Origin: Panopea generosa
Taxonomy: Eukaryota; Mollusca; Bivalvia; Adapedonta; Hiatellidae
DNA length: 64,000 nt
Reading direction: 5' to 3'
NCBI GenBank assembly: GCA_029582155.1
Contig: CM055896.1
Location: forward strand, 31,370,609 to 31,434,608
Shown: piece by piece, positions 1-11,599 of the stretch
Layout of the letters: the number at the start of each line of letters is the position of its first letter
How positions within the stretch are numbered: the first letter of the stretch is position 1
Made by a program: the position numbers and the translations under genes
Notes under the pieces: generated by a model
Databases searched by the model: none
The model's input: the letters and a program-made list of their open reading frames with translations, nothing else
What the model was told of the DNA's origin: nothing

Positions 1-615
1 CAATCTAAACATGATTATTGTAATTTTGATGAGCATTACATTATTTTACTTATACAGGGGACTTACAAAAATGTTATATAAACCTAAAATAGATAAGTTG
101 TAATGCAGCTTACTACAGTCTTTCAATCACTGTTCACAATATGAATATCTACCAAGCCTAAAAGCACTTCATACACTAACCACTGATTTTAATTTTTCAG
201 CTTTAAAAATTGTCCATGTTCAACAGAAACATTGATAACATACACCAAAGAAACAGACAAAAAGCAAATATAAAGCACACACAAAAGGATAGAGTTTGAA
301 AAAGCTATTCTACATGGAAAATGTATCTAAATATTTCAATTTTTATTTAGTGCAATTGTTATATCTTTATTTGGCTGTTGTTGCTGTAAGTGCAGAGTTT
401 TTGCTTAACAAACTGGAGTTCATGTTACTCCATGAGGCTACCGATTTTCCGTCATATTTGTTTTCTGCCAAATAATATTGTAACACATCATGGTTGGATC
501 CTTAATGCTCATCTTTTCGAGCGATTATCCGTAATTATGCACGATATAAATATAATAGTATACCCCGTTATACGGGAAATACATATAGTTTCGATATATT
601 TTACATCTCCCCCAG

Positions 616-733
616 CGTCGTCGTCTCCACAAGCAGCCATTGTCGGTGGTGTTTCCGCTGCTGCTGCAGTTGTTGTTGTTGTTGCTGTTGTTGTCACTGT
701 CTTAGTTTTAAGACACAGACGTAAAAAAGGGAG
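616..733 (+). CDS. Transmembrane exon of a type I receptor (orphan exon)
   Basis: The exon has an acceptor after a pyrimidine-rich tract (ctcccccag) and a possible donor (GGAG/GTTAAT). It starts in phase 1 and ends in phase 2. It encodes a short Ser/Pro stalk (SSSPQA), about 25 hydrophobic residues rich in Ala and Val, then a basic stop-transfer cluster (RHRRKK). This is the layout of a single-pass type I receptor. The phase-1 entry matches the phase-1 exits of the F5/8 exons further right, so it could be the membrane exon of the preceding member of that family; this is inference. No cytoplasmic exon is visible downstream. The reading frame upstream of the acceptor is intronic and is not part of the protein. 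Confidence 0.55.
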
Positions 734-1570
734 GTTAATAAAGTAACTGCGTACAGTGTACTAATTAATAAAGAGTGTATTTAATTAATACTTTGATTTC
801 AGCTTCAATACTATTACGTGTACCATCATATATGAAGTTGCTTAAAGTACACATGTACTTTGTCACTTCAGCAGGAAATGTCATCTTACATTTTATAGTT
901 ACTTGATATTCATCATGTTCTTCATTGTTTTGTAATTTTATAATGTCCATATATATGGTAAATTTGTAATTAAACAGGGAATAACTAAACCAAATCAAAT
1001 ATAAACGTATATTTACAGTTTACATGTAATTCACATATCCGCAATTCATTGACCTGATATTTGAGTTAAGTAAAACAAAACAAAATATACATACTTTATT
1101 ACTGTATAAACATAGAGAGTTTTGATAATAATGAGTTTATATAATATTTCAGTTTAATAAATTAATAAAATCAGTAAACTGTTTATAATTTAACTGATTT
1201 ATATTGGATATCCAGCAAAAATATTACTTATAATCGAATTATCAGATCAATAATTCTACGAACTCTATCAGTAGTACCAAGTCATCGATCATTTCCCAGT
1301 AACTATTTCAAAAATTACACATTAACTTTATGCTTGAACTGGTTTTTGGGAGCTAAAATATTCAAATCAATGAATAATTTACCTGATTGTGTAATATCGT
1401 TCAATACTTAAAAGACAGTAGCATTTTATAAATATAAGTACACATTTTTTTAAGCAACACCCAAAGGAACGAAAGCCAACACGATGCTTTACCAAGTGTT
1501 GCGTATAATGCGGACAACCCTGCAAACAAGTACGATGCCTTACAAGTGACCCATGGTACGAAAGCACATA
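734..1570. other. Non-coding, AT-rich; nothing recognised
   Basis: There is no exon-like open frame with splice signals, no tRNA-like box and no tandem repeat. It is probably intronic or intergenic. Confidence 0.5.
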
Positions 1571-1574
1571 CTAT

Positions 1575-1913
1575 CTTATTTTTTGTATTATACCTACTTT
1601 AAATGACTCAATGGAGAGGAGTGACACATGTCTTATTCACCTGACCACGGAATATTTTGGAAATATTTTTTTTCCATTTTCGGGATTCGAACTCACGTCC
1701 CCTGCGACCTCAGCGCCTACTACATTAATGACGACGTTTTTATAGACTGCGTAACCACAACAACGCCCAAAGACGTTGCGCAAATAGCGCATATATTGGC
1801 GTCGCCATTAATGTACACAGGACATAGGAGGGTATTATTATTATTATATTTATTTATTTTTTGTATTATTCCTCCTCTAAATAAATCAATGGAGAAGAGT
1901 GACACATGTCTGG
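1575..1913 (-). repeat. Antisense tRNA-like SINE head between ~60-bp direct repeats
   Basis: A segment of about 60 bp containing CAATGGAGARGAGTGACACA occurs at about 1,575-1,636 and again at about 1,852-1,913. Between them, on the - strand, is a pol III-like B box (GAGTTCGAATCCC near 1,690) and an A-box-like TGGTTACGCAG near 1,750. This suggests an old tRNA-derived SINE with duplicated flanking sequence. The repeats are longer than a usual target-site duplication, so a local tandem duplication around the SINE is also possible. Confidence 0.4.
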
Positions 1914-2317
1914 TAATAAAGAAATGATGGAGTCTTAACACGGTACTTGTACAGTATAACACATATAATTATACAACCACAAATGTTTAGATAGTTATAA
2001 AGATATTTAAGTAAACGCACATGTATGTCACATTAGGCTTTATATCAAAACTGTTATAAAATTTGTCTTTGATGAATAATATTGGGGGGAAATAATGTGT
2101 AAACGTCTATTTAACTGCTTAAAAAAGCAAAATAATACAAATGTTAATTTGCTGTTTTCTGTATAAATTACATTCATGGAAATATGTTTTGTTTTCCATG
2201 AAACATATATTGATTCAGATGGCATTGGTGATAACAATGTTAAAAACTAGACAAACAAACACAAACTCAATAAATTATAATAAGACATTATCATTAGAGT
2301 ATATTAACTATTCATCC

Positions 2318-2500
2318 CGCGAAGGTAGAATAGTGGATAGTGTCCGCTCATACTAGACGCCTCATGATCGATGCCAAGCCCGACCCAATGACTCTTAAAC
2401 AGTATAAGTACTGGTTCTACCCAGGAATCAGACTCAAGAACGATTCACAAGAGCACTGAACTTAACTCTCATCTGAGTTAATATAAATCGTATGAAATAA
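2318..2500 (+). mobile_element. tRNA-derived SINE, family with GTGGxxAGTGT..CCGCTCA head
   Basis: It shares a head (gtggatagtgtccgctca), a mid block (cagtataagtactggttctacccaggaa) and a tail block (gcggactcaagaacgattca-like) with copies near 12.1, 24.2 and 54.05 kb. The B box is degenerate here. The best-preserved copy, at 54.05 kb, shows clear A and B boxes. Confidence 0.6.
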
Positions 2501-4430
2501 ACCAAAACAATTTCAAGACATTTTGTCAAACAAGCTTAAATAGTATTAACTGTGACAATACTGTACAATAGTTATGTTCTGTACACGCGATGCTCCAACG
2601 TTACCGAAAACGAAACACAAAAGACAGCTGGTAATGTATAATCTTTATATTAAAATTTAACTTATTTCTAAACGGAGTGCAATTACATGCATCTTTCCAT
2701 GTACCATGTAAAATGCACCACATGCGTGGTTATTCCAAATAGGAAAGATAAGGCAACATCAAAATACTCATGAAGCCTAATTCCACTGCTTTTCAGCCAA
2801 TGTTATGATATGTACATCGTACCAAACACAAGTATGGTCACTTTAATATTGAAACCCAATTTGCAGTAGGCTAAGGTTAATTGAAAACAATAAAAAATCT
2901 TGAGAATTTATAGATATCTAAAGTGAAAATAAAATGTTATGATGAGGATTATAAACATATCATGTTGAAAACTATGAATCTGGAGGACTCACTAGATTTT
3001 ATGTAAAACCAACCGATATCTGACACCTAACTCATTAGTATATATAATAGCGAAGTGGCTCAACCAATCTATTTACAGAGTTAACTCCATGAGTAATTGG
3101 CAACCAGAAAGAAACGGGAAATCTCATATTGTTTTGTTTGGGAACAAAAACTTTGAATTCATTTAAATATAAATCTTAAAGGAACACATTATACGGATAT
3201 AACAGATTTATTTATAGAGGCATATTTTTAAAGAAATTTTGTCATGCATATGTTCACGAAATATAAGTGTACTTTTGACATGTTTATTCTAATTGTTTTT
3301 CCTTGTTCTAACTTCTTCTACATGCTTATCAGTTAAGCAATCATGGCTTTGATTTTTTTACAATGTTGTGAACGCACAGCCAAAATGGTGCATTGTCTCC
3401 AAATAAGGCCTTGTTGTGAACATCTTTACTCAAACACAAGTTTTTACCATTTTATACCATAATACTCATTTCATTATTAAATTCATATTTCATACATAGA
3501 TAATCTGATTTTCCGCCATTTTTATTATTTGATATAGTATACGGTTTAGCTCCGCCAATAATTTGCTAGTCGAATGTATTTGAATGTAGACGTAGATGTA
3601 AATGCTAATCTTTAATAGAATATTAACAAAAAAAACCAGCATAGTAGGTGTTTGACAGTAAAAGGAGTAACGCACTCAGAAATTGTTTGCTGCTCATTGC
3701 ATTCATCACAGATTAGAAATAACATATATTTTTGCAACCATTACGTTTGATGTCCGGTAAATAACATTGCTCGCTCTGGATAACGTCCACACTGCTCCTA
3801 CAAGGCAATACATCGGCTAACTACAGCCACATAGGAAGGGTGTCTAAGGAAGTATTTTGATAACATCTGTGTAATAAGGAATATTATTTCCGAGTCCTCA
3901 ACCAATAAATAAACGACAGCATGTCAAGAAAATAAAGCAAGATAATATTCCAATACTTTGGCATTACATTTTATATTGTTCCAATTAAGTAATAAATACA
4001 TATATATTATGGTGTTCAAATAGTTCTTCTTAGTCACCGTCTATCGTAATCATGTTAGCAGCAGATTGATAAAGTTCCTTGTTCAAGTTCATGTGTTCAT
4101 TTCTTTCATGTCATATATTCCATCTTTCATTGTAAAATTGACTGATGTATAGACCTGCATGTATGTTCCCGTCGAAAATGTACATTGTATTAGCACCAGA
4201 GGGGCGTGGCATTGTGGTATCCTTTCTCTCTCTTGCAACTTTTCGCAGACTTTACGATGATACGGCTTAATTATATAACAAAACAAGATCGAAAATCTAT
4301 CTAAGTTATAAAAATATAAATGGGATAATGTGTACAGAGACTCCCACCTCGTTCGATAAAAAATTGTCTCGACAAATAGAACAAAATTGATTTTTTTGGT
4401 AAACATAAATAATTTGCAATATTGGGAGTG
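2501..4430. other. Non-coding; nothing recognised
   Basis: The stretch is AT-rich with only short chance reading frames. No splice-bounded exon, RNA gene or repeat family was identified. Confidence 0.5.
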
Positions 4431-4439
4431 TTAAGTGTA

Positions 4440-4545
4440 TTATATTATTATATGATACGATGCGATGCGATGTGATACCATACCATACCATACCATATCA
4501 TACCATACTATATACTACTATATCATATCATATTATATTATAAAG
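4440..4545 (+). repeat. CCATA/TCATA-type pentanucleotide microsatellite
   Basis: Runs of gatgc, then ccata repeats, grade into tatca/tatta variants over about 100 bp. It is simple sequence with no coding potential. Confidence 0.85.
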
Positions 4546-4720
4546 TTTTAAAATGAACAAATTACTTTGTAAATATTATTGATAACCACATATGCGTTTG
4601 CTTATTGTTTGAAGAAAGATCTTGTTACATTGTACATATACAAGAAACATGAAATCAACCATGGCTTAATTAAACACATTGTAACATATCTTAATAAATC
4701 TATGTGTTTTCTAATTCAAG

Positions 4721-4890
4721 ATATATTGCGCTTGGGGAATATTGCCGACAGAAAGATGATATCAACCCACCACAAAATCCTTACATTGCCGCAGACGGCA
4801 ACACAACAACGTGTAGTAGAACATTCCTATATAGTATCATATCAGGGTGGAGACTTGTGTTGGCTTGTAAAGAACTCGTCACTTGACGTG
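4721..4890 (+). pseudogene. Decayed F5/8-type (fucolectin-like) first-half exon
   Basis: The frame reads YIALGEYCRQ, then NPPQNPYIAADGNTTTCSRT. The ADGN..TCSRT block is the counterpart of AVDGNLETCSRT in the intact exon at 31,149-31,346, followed by the corresponding KELVT/KELIT segment. It is then stopped by TGA at the position matching the end of that segment. The apparent acceptor (attcaag/atat) is one base out of the phase-1 register used by the intact family members, and no good donor follows. It therefore looks like a relic of another family member. Confidence 0.6.
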
Positions 4891-6400
4891 GATTGATTCG
4901 TTATGTTTCATAACACTTATCATTTGAATAAGAAACATTACATGCATGTAACGTTATCATTGTCCATATGTTAAACATATTTCTATTATAAATATAACCT
5001 ATTCTGTCGAGAATAACCTTCTTCATCCTTCTTCGTCTCTGTTACAATGGCCATATTGTCACTCCAACATAAGTTGAAATTAATAAGTTGCGTTATACTA
5101 CACAAAAGTAATACTTAAATTGAGCAGTTTGCCGTTTTCACATGTTGAATCTTAGAGAGAAGATTCATGTGATCATTTTATTTAAAGATATTAGCTAGAA
5201 ATTTCTTTAGAACCTTCAAAACTGGATTGAAAACTGGCGAAGTAACATATCGAACTTATCCACAAGTAGTGATATATCAACTTACCTATATAACTTGATT
5301 ATTGGGTAGACTTACCAAATCGATATCGGAACAACATTCTAGGGTTGCATGATCAAAATGATAACGCTAAAATAGTGGTGTGACCTTCTTCAAACAAAAT
5401 TAATTATACTGTTATTGCTTAATCCCAATATCCTTAAATGTGACATTTCTTCATAAATGTTCATATATGTAGCGCGAAATGAATCATATTTTTGGCACGT
5501 AATCGCTCAAAGTTGAATGTTAATTATAATGAGAAAGTTTTGAATTTTAAATGGTTAATATATAATTGAAAAATACAGGGTAATCTGAAATATGTAAGCA
5601 TTCAGTGATGTTTGTAATTATCTAAAAGGTTATATGTAGAGTTTTACTTCAATTTCTGATTAGGATATAAGGTATTTAAATGGGGTTGGTGGGGTTGGGC
5701 GGTTTGGGTGTTCAACTAAAAACACCAACATGTTTTTATATTGCCTATGATTTTTAAAAAATTTCATTGAGAACTATTATATTAACAAATGTGTTAGAGC
5801 TTGTTTCCAAACATGTTTGAAAGTGTAAATTCAAATTTAATGGTAAAGTGTGTGGTTATGATACAATTATAAAACATTTGAAAGTGATAATGATATTGTC
5901 TTTCCTCGAATTCAGAGCATCGCCTTTTGCCTCAGTGGTATTCAGTTAAACGGTGTATTGTGTTGTCAATACCAACGACAAGTGGTATTCATATAATGTA
6001 ATCACTGGACAGTATGAACTCACAGTATGTTAATGTAGTTGTACGTGTTGTAAAATAACGTTTAAAACCACGTGACAGTAATAATGAATGTTTTCCGCTA
6101 ATATGGCTTCATGTAATAATATGGACATTGTTTTTGCATTGAAATCACGAATATATATGTAACTGTGTGAAAACTATTGTTGGAATGTGACCGTCAAATA
6201 AATGTGACAGCTCACTAGCCTATCGGGATTCAGCGTACATGTACGTGTTTGTTGCTACGTATATTGTAAATATAATATAACATAGTGACCTGCTCGCTTT
6301 ATTGATTGTCATTTTTATAACAGGCCCTGGACTAAAATATGTTATCATTGTCGACTTCTTCAATTAATTCCTATGAGTTATACCGACGATCTTGTTATAT
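4891..6400. other. Non-coding; weak repeat similarity only
   Basis: No second-half F5/8 exon follows the 4.7-kb relic. Around 5,925-6,050 there is a tRNA-like stretch (GCCTCAGTGGTATTCAG) too degenerate to classify. The rest shows nothing recognisable. Confidence 0.4.
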
Positions 6401-6475
6401 TCCTATTCAGCGCATTGGTAGATCAACGGATTGTCGCTTGGGCGATCCGAGTTCGAATCCGGTGATAAGAATTAC
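6400..6475 (+). mobile_element. tRNA-like SINE head remnant
   Basis: An A-box-like block (GCATTGGTAGATCAACGG) is followed at tRNA-like spacing by a strong B box (GAGTTCGAATCCG). No body or tail could be aligned to the other families, so it may be a short SINE fragment or a dead tRNA copy. Confidence 0.4.
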
Positions 6476-6529
6476 GTTGTATTTGTTCATTCGCCTAGCA
6501 ACTATTTCATATCTGCATTAGATTACAAA

Positions 6530-7560
6530 CGCAACTTTTAATGTAGCCACTGTTTAATAATCAAGGATGGCGGGTTTTCCCAGTATATACGTCTGAATCG
6601 GAACTATTGCGATGAGTTCCGTCAGCGAAGCAGCTTATATGCATATTAGCATTACTCATATGTAAATATATAGTTAAACTGATTTAATGACGTGTAAGAT
6701 GGGTACAGGCTGATATGAATCTATGGGAGGCGGTGAAAGTTCACGAAAAGGATCGTCATTCATAAACATGTTGAACTTCTTGGTTTCTTTATTACAAACA
6801 CCGTTAGTTACTTGTTATGCAACTTTCATATTAAACTCGACTCGGTCGTTTTCAATATGTATATGTTTTCCATAATAAGTATACACGTTGTGTAAATAAT
6901 ATTTTTACTGTTTTTGTTGATGTCATGGAAAATGCAATCAGTGTAGGCTAACGTTATTGAAACTATAGTACGGTTTATATGCATATGTTTGTATTGCAGA
7001 GAAACTTACTATAAAGGATAAGCATACGGATCATATTTCAAAATGTCTAACAAGTAACAAAAATATATTTTAACCAAAAAAGTTAGATTCAGAATATAAC
7101 AACTATTAAAGAAATGCTATTTAATTTACTATTGTTTTTAGTTACTGCAAATTAACTCACAATAGCTTTGACAATAGGAAGATGTATGTGTGAATAAGAA
7201 AGAATCACTCAATGGTCACCCCCTGTCTATTTACAAATAGTAAAATGGACTCCCAACCCCAAAGTGCCCATCCACAAACAGCAAGGTGTGAACTGTTTGT
7301 GAATAACCAGAAACAACAGTTACATACATTCTGTATAATGTGTATAATTTGTTTTATATTGAAATAAGATATAACAGCTCTATTGTAGTATTGTTAATAA
7401 GGAATCATATTAACTATATAAATTTTATTACATGTAATATCAACTTCTACACTGTTTAATATACACATTTTACTATTATAACTATCGTTTTGTTTTGTTT
7501 TTATAACACCTTTACTAGGTTACATTTTTACCTGGATGGTATGATGGGCGGATGGTTTAA
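6530..7560. other. Non-coding; nothing recognised
   Basis: AT-rich sequence without splice-bounded coding frames, RNA-like boxes or repeats that I could identify. Confidence 0.5.
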
Positions 7561-7574
7561 TGTGCCCAATCGTG

Positions 7575-7780
7575 AGTACTAACTGATGAGGTCAGAGGTC
7601 CAGCCTCAGCTGAGTCCACATGCAAAATACGTTATATTAGTAAAATTGCCAGTTAACTGCAGAAAGGCAGTGGTTCTTCTCGGATTAATTCTTGACTAAT
7701 TTTCCACCAGTAATACCGCAAGTCGTACATGTATATATCCTGAAATGTGTAGAAAATGGCGTTAAACTGCATTTAATAAA
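7575..7780 (+). mobile_element. SINE 3' portion with bivalve-type conserved core
   Basis: The block contains a GCAGAAAGGCAGTGGTTCTT core, a TTTTCCACCAGTAATACCG stretch, and an ending CCTGAAATGTG ... GGCGTTAAAC. The same architecture recurs at 15.09-15.30 kb (AGAAAGTTTGTCAGTC, CGGAAGGACGGTGGTTCTAC, CACCAACAAAAC, CCTGAAATGTG). The AAAGTTTGTCAGT...GGTGGTTCT core resembles the conserved domain of widespread bivalve SINEs; the family name is not claimed. Confidence 0.6.
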
Positions 7781-7789
7781 TCACATATT

Positions 7790-8630
7790 AGGATTTGTCG
7801 TACAAAAGACAAAATCAGGTTATTGAAGGGGGCTGACTGGTGGTGTTTATTATGACAAAGTGATTCGAACGGTGACTCCGTCTAGCTGTCTCTTTTCAGC
7901 AAAACGGGTATCCATTCGATATTTGTTTTTTTACGGTTCTTGAACTATAAAAAAAAATATTACTTTATATATATAATATATTTATAACCAGCAGTATATA
8001 AAGGACCCTTTTTTACCTGTACAGGGACTCGGATTTCGATATACTTTTATACCTCATTACATTGACGAAACTAAATGAGAGTACGGCGTCGTGAACATTT
8101 AAGTTAGAAATTAAACTTGTGATTACTTTAAGAATTGTGATAACTCTCATACGGACCGAAACAACCATTCCCCACTCACACAGAAGGAATGTTAATATAC
8201 ATAGCCTGTTTTGTCGATATTTCATTCGAACATGTTGTTTTTTGTGTTTTCTTTTGATATTTTTCACTATCTGTTCATCATTTTTTTTTTAAGTTGGTTT
8301 TAGGTAAGGTTTTAAGTACCGTTGTGGTCAGTTCCGAGTAAGAGTGGTTATTTCACGAGCTGTTTGTATGGTATTACAGTATCCGTTATATAATGTGTTC
8401 TGGAATTACTTAAAATTATTATGATTAGTACTGTAGGTTTAACTTTAACCGTATAAGTATGCAATTTCACCTATAGTGTTGGGGGTGAATAATTGACACG
8501 ACGAAAAAGAAATGTATTGCAATCAAGGGAAGTAACCGTTGGTAGTATGTTATCAGATTTGAATAGTAGTTGACTCCCTTGGGTAAAATAAAACATAAAT
8601 GAATAAATTAAAATAAAACAGTTATATATA
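7790..8630. other. Non-coding; nothing recognised
   Basis: AT-rich sequence with short homopolymer runs (A near 7,950, T near 8,280). The - strand frame at 8,013-8,267 has no recognisable similarity or splice context. Confidence 0.4.
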
Positions 8631-8639
8631 CACTTACCC

Positions 8640-8775
8640 CTCGATGGCTTCCTGTTTTAAACAAGGTGGTACCGTGTGATAAGTTATCACGTCCGGAGCA
8701 GGAGCATACACGCTTTGTTGGGATTCGAATTTAAAGCGTGTCACATAATAGTCAAATGCGTTAACTCTTTACATT
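8640..8775 (-). mobile_element. Possible antisense tRNA-like SINE fragment
   Basis: On the - strand there is AATTCGAATCCC, a B-box match, upstream of a short GC-richer stretch. No A box is convincing, so this is weak. Confidence 0.25.
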
Positions 8776-8936
8776 GTTTAAATAATAATAATATTTTAAC
8801 AACAAATTGTTACGAATATGTAGGCAATGGGAGAGTAAAATTGTTATGAATATTTAGTCAATGGGATATTAGATGTGTAGTAATTTTTCCAGATTTATAA
8901 CTACAAGCATGCCAAAGCGGCGATCCATGAGCCAGT

Positions 8937-9500
8937 ATGGCACCCGCAGCAGGAAGAGGTCGTACAGCGGCAGCGGCGGTAGATGATGATTTGGTGGAGC
9001 CTCCAACAGTTTCGCCAGAGCTGGTTCAGGAGGTCGTGAGGCAGGTGATACCCCAGTTAGTGGAGGCCATCAAAGCTAGGAGTGAACCAGCACCATTACA
9101 AGCTCCTCTGGCACCGCTACCCAGGCATGACTCGAGTAATATGTTAAGCTATGATGACGCTTCAGGTGTTAATGTAGGTGCCTACATAAAACTAAAAATT
9201 ATGAACGGGGAGTTTGTTGCGTTGGGGCTGCTCATCAGCAATGTTTCACATCCAGGGGATTCCAGTAACAGCGTCTCTGTGGTTGCAGCACAGCTGGTGT
9301 TGCAGCCAAGGGTTCCAACTACAAAGATCATTGACAAAAGGCAATGGTCTGATGCCTTTATAGTTTTTATTAGTTTATGAACAATAAGTCACCTCGAATG
9401 TGTTCAGGGCTTACTGAAATACATTAGCACAGTCCTCCTTGATGCGCAGCGACATGGTGATATAGGGTGGAAGCTTTATGATGCGCAATTTTGAGCAAAT
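8937..9500 (+). pseudogene. ORF1 (Gag-like) of the DIRS-like element
   Basis: An open frame of 147 codons begins MAPAAGRGRTAAAA, followed by a conserved-looking helix (PELVQEVVRQVIPQLVEAIK) and later the signature IDKRQWSDAFIVFISL. This resembles the QWxxAFxxF segment of ORF1 proteins linked to mollusc retroelements. The frame closes at 9,380, but homologous-looking codons continue in another frame to about 9,500 (LLKYISTVLLDAQRHGD, GWKLYDAQF), so a frameshift separates them. The product is expected to be a nucleic-acid-binding structural protein; the function is by family context only. Confidence 0.55.
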
Positions 9501-9559
9501 AAAGCTCGGAAACCAAATAAAAGTTAGAGTATTGTAGACCAGGAACTATGGTTGCTGTA

Positions 9560-9710
9560 TATGTTTCATACGTCAGCATCCAGTGACGGTTCCAAATCTG
9601 CTCGTAAATGTTATGACTTCAATAATGGTCGGTGTAGCAAACAGCCGTGCATTAACAAACACATTTGCACGCGCTGTTCTTGAAATCATCGTTATTGGCG
9701 TTGCAATGTA
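9560..9710 (+). pseudogene. CCHC-like zinc knuckle remnant (DIRS ORF1 C-terminus)
   Basis: A frame reads CYDFNNGRCSKQPC, then HICTRC. This spaced Cys/His pattern is typical of the zinc-binding tail of Gag-like ORF1 in this element type. It ends at an in-frame stop just after the last Cys pair. It lies between ORF1 and the reverse transcriptase, as expected. Confidence 0.55.
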
Positions 9711-10059
9711 AACGGTTCAGCTAAGGTATTAATGGTTCTTATTTTAGGAATGGTGTCGGCGGTCAGCGAGTGCCCACTTCACATCTACACAAAGGTTCCC
9801 CGTTCGAGCAAGTTCCAGCGTCAATTCACCAGATCGAGGTTCTCCAAGGGGTTTCCCGTTGGTCCTCAGTCAAACAACAATCAAAATTGAGTCGTTATAT
9901 CGTATTTTAAGCTACTATCCTAAACTAGAAGCACAAAATGAATTAAATAATGGTTTTAAAACGTGCTTCATTTGCAATTTTTAGATCCAAGAATCTTTAC
10001 TGGTTGTAAAAATTTGGTTTCTGTAAAATGTAATGAAAATAGGCATTAAATTTGGTACT

Positions 10060-10480
10060 TAAGGAAGTAGCTTAAGGACGAATGGCGGGCGCATTCAATA
10101 TAAGCCCTTTACAAATATAAGGCTGTCTCCCATCGGCATTGTGCCCAAAAAGGATAAAACCTTTATATTAATGCATCACTTGTCATATGCTCAAGGAGAA
10201 AGTGTTAAAATAATTATTGATGATAATTCATCTAGAGTGCATTACATACCTTTTATTAAAGCAGTTGAAATTGTCAGTTCACTTGGTCATGGACATTATT
10301 AGGTAAAATGGACATCAAGTCTGCATTAAGACTGCTACCTATTATTCTGCAGGACTTTGAGCTTTTACGGTTTAGTGTAGGAATCAATATTTTATGATAA
10401 AGGTTTTCCCATGGGCTGTTCTATATCTTGCGCACTTTTCGAAAAATTATTCACTTTTTTAGAGTGAGCAGTATTCACAA
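10060..10480 (+). pseudogene. Reverse transcriptase remnant of the DIRS-like element
   Basis: Broken frames retain NISPLQI, a PKK/PKR block, an HHLSY-like block, then MDIKSAL/RLLPI and the downstream FPWAVLYLAHFSK, which correspond to RT fingers and palm segments. Several stops interrupt it and there is no continuous reading frame. It catalysed reverse transcription in the ancestral element. Confidence 0.6.
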
Positions 10481-10614
10481 GAGCCAAATTGATTCAATTG
10501 AAATGAAGATCAGAATCCCTATTGAAAAGTTAGGGAGAACATTAAAACTTGGTTAATGTTTCTAGATTATTTTAATGGTATATGTTACTTTCCAGAGTAA
10601 TTCCAACTGACAGC

Positions 10615-11156
10615 TCTTTACAGATGCATCTGGTTATGCTGGTCTAGGATGCGCCGCATATGTTGAACCCTTTTGGATTTTCTTTGCATGGCCTGATGCC
10701 TGGCAGTCAACCGATATATTAAGGGACATAACCTTCTTAGAGTTGGTGCCAAACGTATTGGCTTTTCAAGCTTGGGGACATTTCTTTCAGGGCAAAAATA
10801 TTATTCTGATTTCCGATAACCTTGTTCTTGTTTCTATCCTTAACAGAAAGTCGTCCAAATCAAAGAGAGTAATGCATTTGTTACGACCATACGTTTTGAC
10901 GTTTTGCAAACACTGCTTTGTAATGTACAATGTAAAAACATTCACATTGAAAGTAAACTTAAAAGCACTGCAGATGCTCTTGTACGTAGGCAAAGAGTTC
11001 GTCTTCCGCAACTGGCACCCAGGGCGGAGCGACACCCTTTGTCAGTTCCATATCTTTCAAACAGATGATATCAGGTCTCGATCTCAAGTGCTGTTAGATT
11101 TATGTTTAGCGGTCAATACTAGAGAAGCTCATAACACCGGAGAAATAACATTTTAA
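10615..11156 (+). pseudogene. RNase H and connection domain of the DIRS-like element
   Basis: The segment starts LFTDASGYAGLGCAAY, the RNase H strand with its first catalytic Asp, then ITFLELVPNVLAFQAWG (the catalytic Glu helix) and ISDNLVLVSILN, where Asp is retained within the usual DNxA block although the following residues differ. It continues KSSKSKRVMHLLRP and then a diverged ADAxSR region. The part from 10,743 is still open for 137 codons. It has no intact start and is a relic. Confidence 0.7.
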
Positions 11157-11214
11157 TTGGTTAATTATAAAATGGGGTTAATTTGGCCTCCAAAATACAG
11201 TAAATGTCTGACTT

Positions 11215-11585
11215 TATAACCCACTTGTCATTAAAAGGCAATTCCCCAGCAACAGTTAGATCGTATCTGGCAGATGTGTGTTTCAGATGCAAAATGAATC
11301 ATGTTGATGACGTTACTTAGAATTTCGTTTTAAAAAAAAATGGTTTCCGGTATGGAGCGCCTTGATAAGAGGGTTGACTACAGATTACCAATTGACCCTG
11401 ATCTGTTAAAATATGTTTGAAGTATCACCAGTAATTTGCAGTTCTTCCGCATTTGGGGCATCCACTACTGTCTCAGCTAGGAGTTTGTCCGACACCGAAA
11501 TAAAAGAAATTGGTAGATAGGAGTCGAAAGCTTTTACTACTTATATAAGGGTCCCAACTGAACAGTTGATTTTTCAGTTATATCA
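11215..11585 (+). pseudogene. Tyrosine recombinase remnant of the DIRS-like element
   Basis: The N-terminal part reads SPATVRSYLADVCFR and later KMVSGMERLDKRVDYRLPI, the SAM-like DNA-binding region of tyrosine recombinases. It is followed after a large internal deletion by a C-terminal block, FGASTTVSARSLSDTEIKE, ending in KAFTTYIR with the catalytic Tyr retained. The catalytic Arg and His region between is missing, and TAG replaces the usual Trp after IKEIGR. This integrates the circular DNA intermediate in live elements; here it cannot work. Confidence 0.7.
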
Positions 11586-11599
11586 ATAATATGACCTGC

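Noticed and set aside
509-697. Minus-strand Thr/Ala-rich frame
   Set aside because: Shadow of the Ala/Val transmembrane exon on the plus strand.
5680-5705. GGGGTTGGTGGGGTTGGGCGG as a telomere or G-quadruplex element
   Set aside because: Only one short run is present and it is not an array of any telomeric unit; too little to report as a feature.
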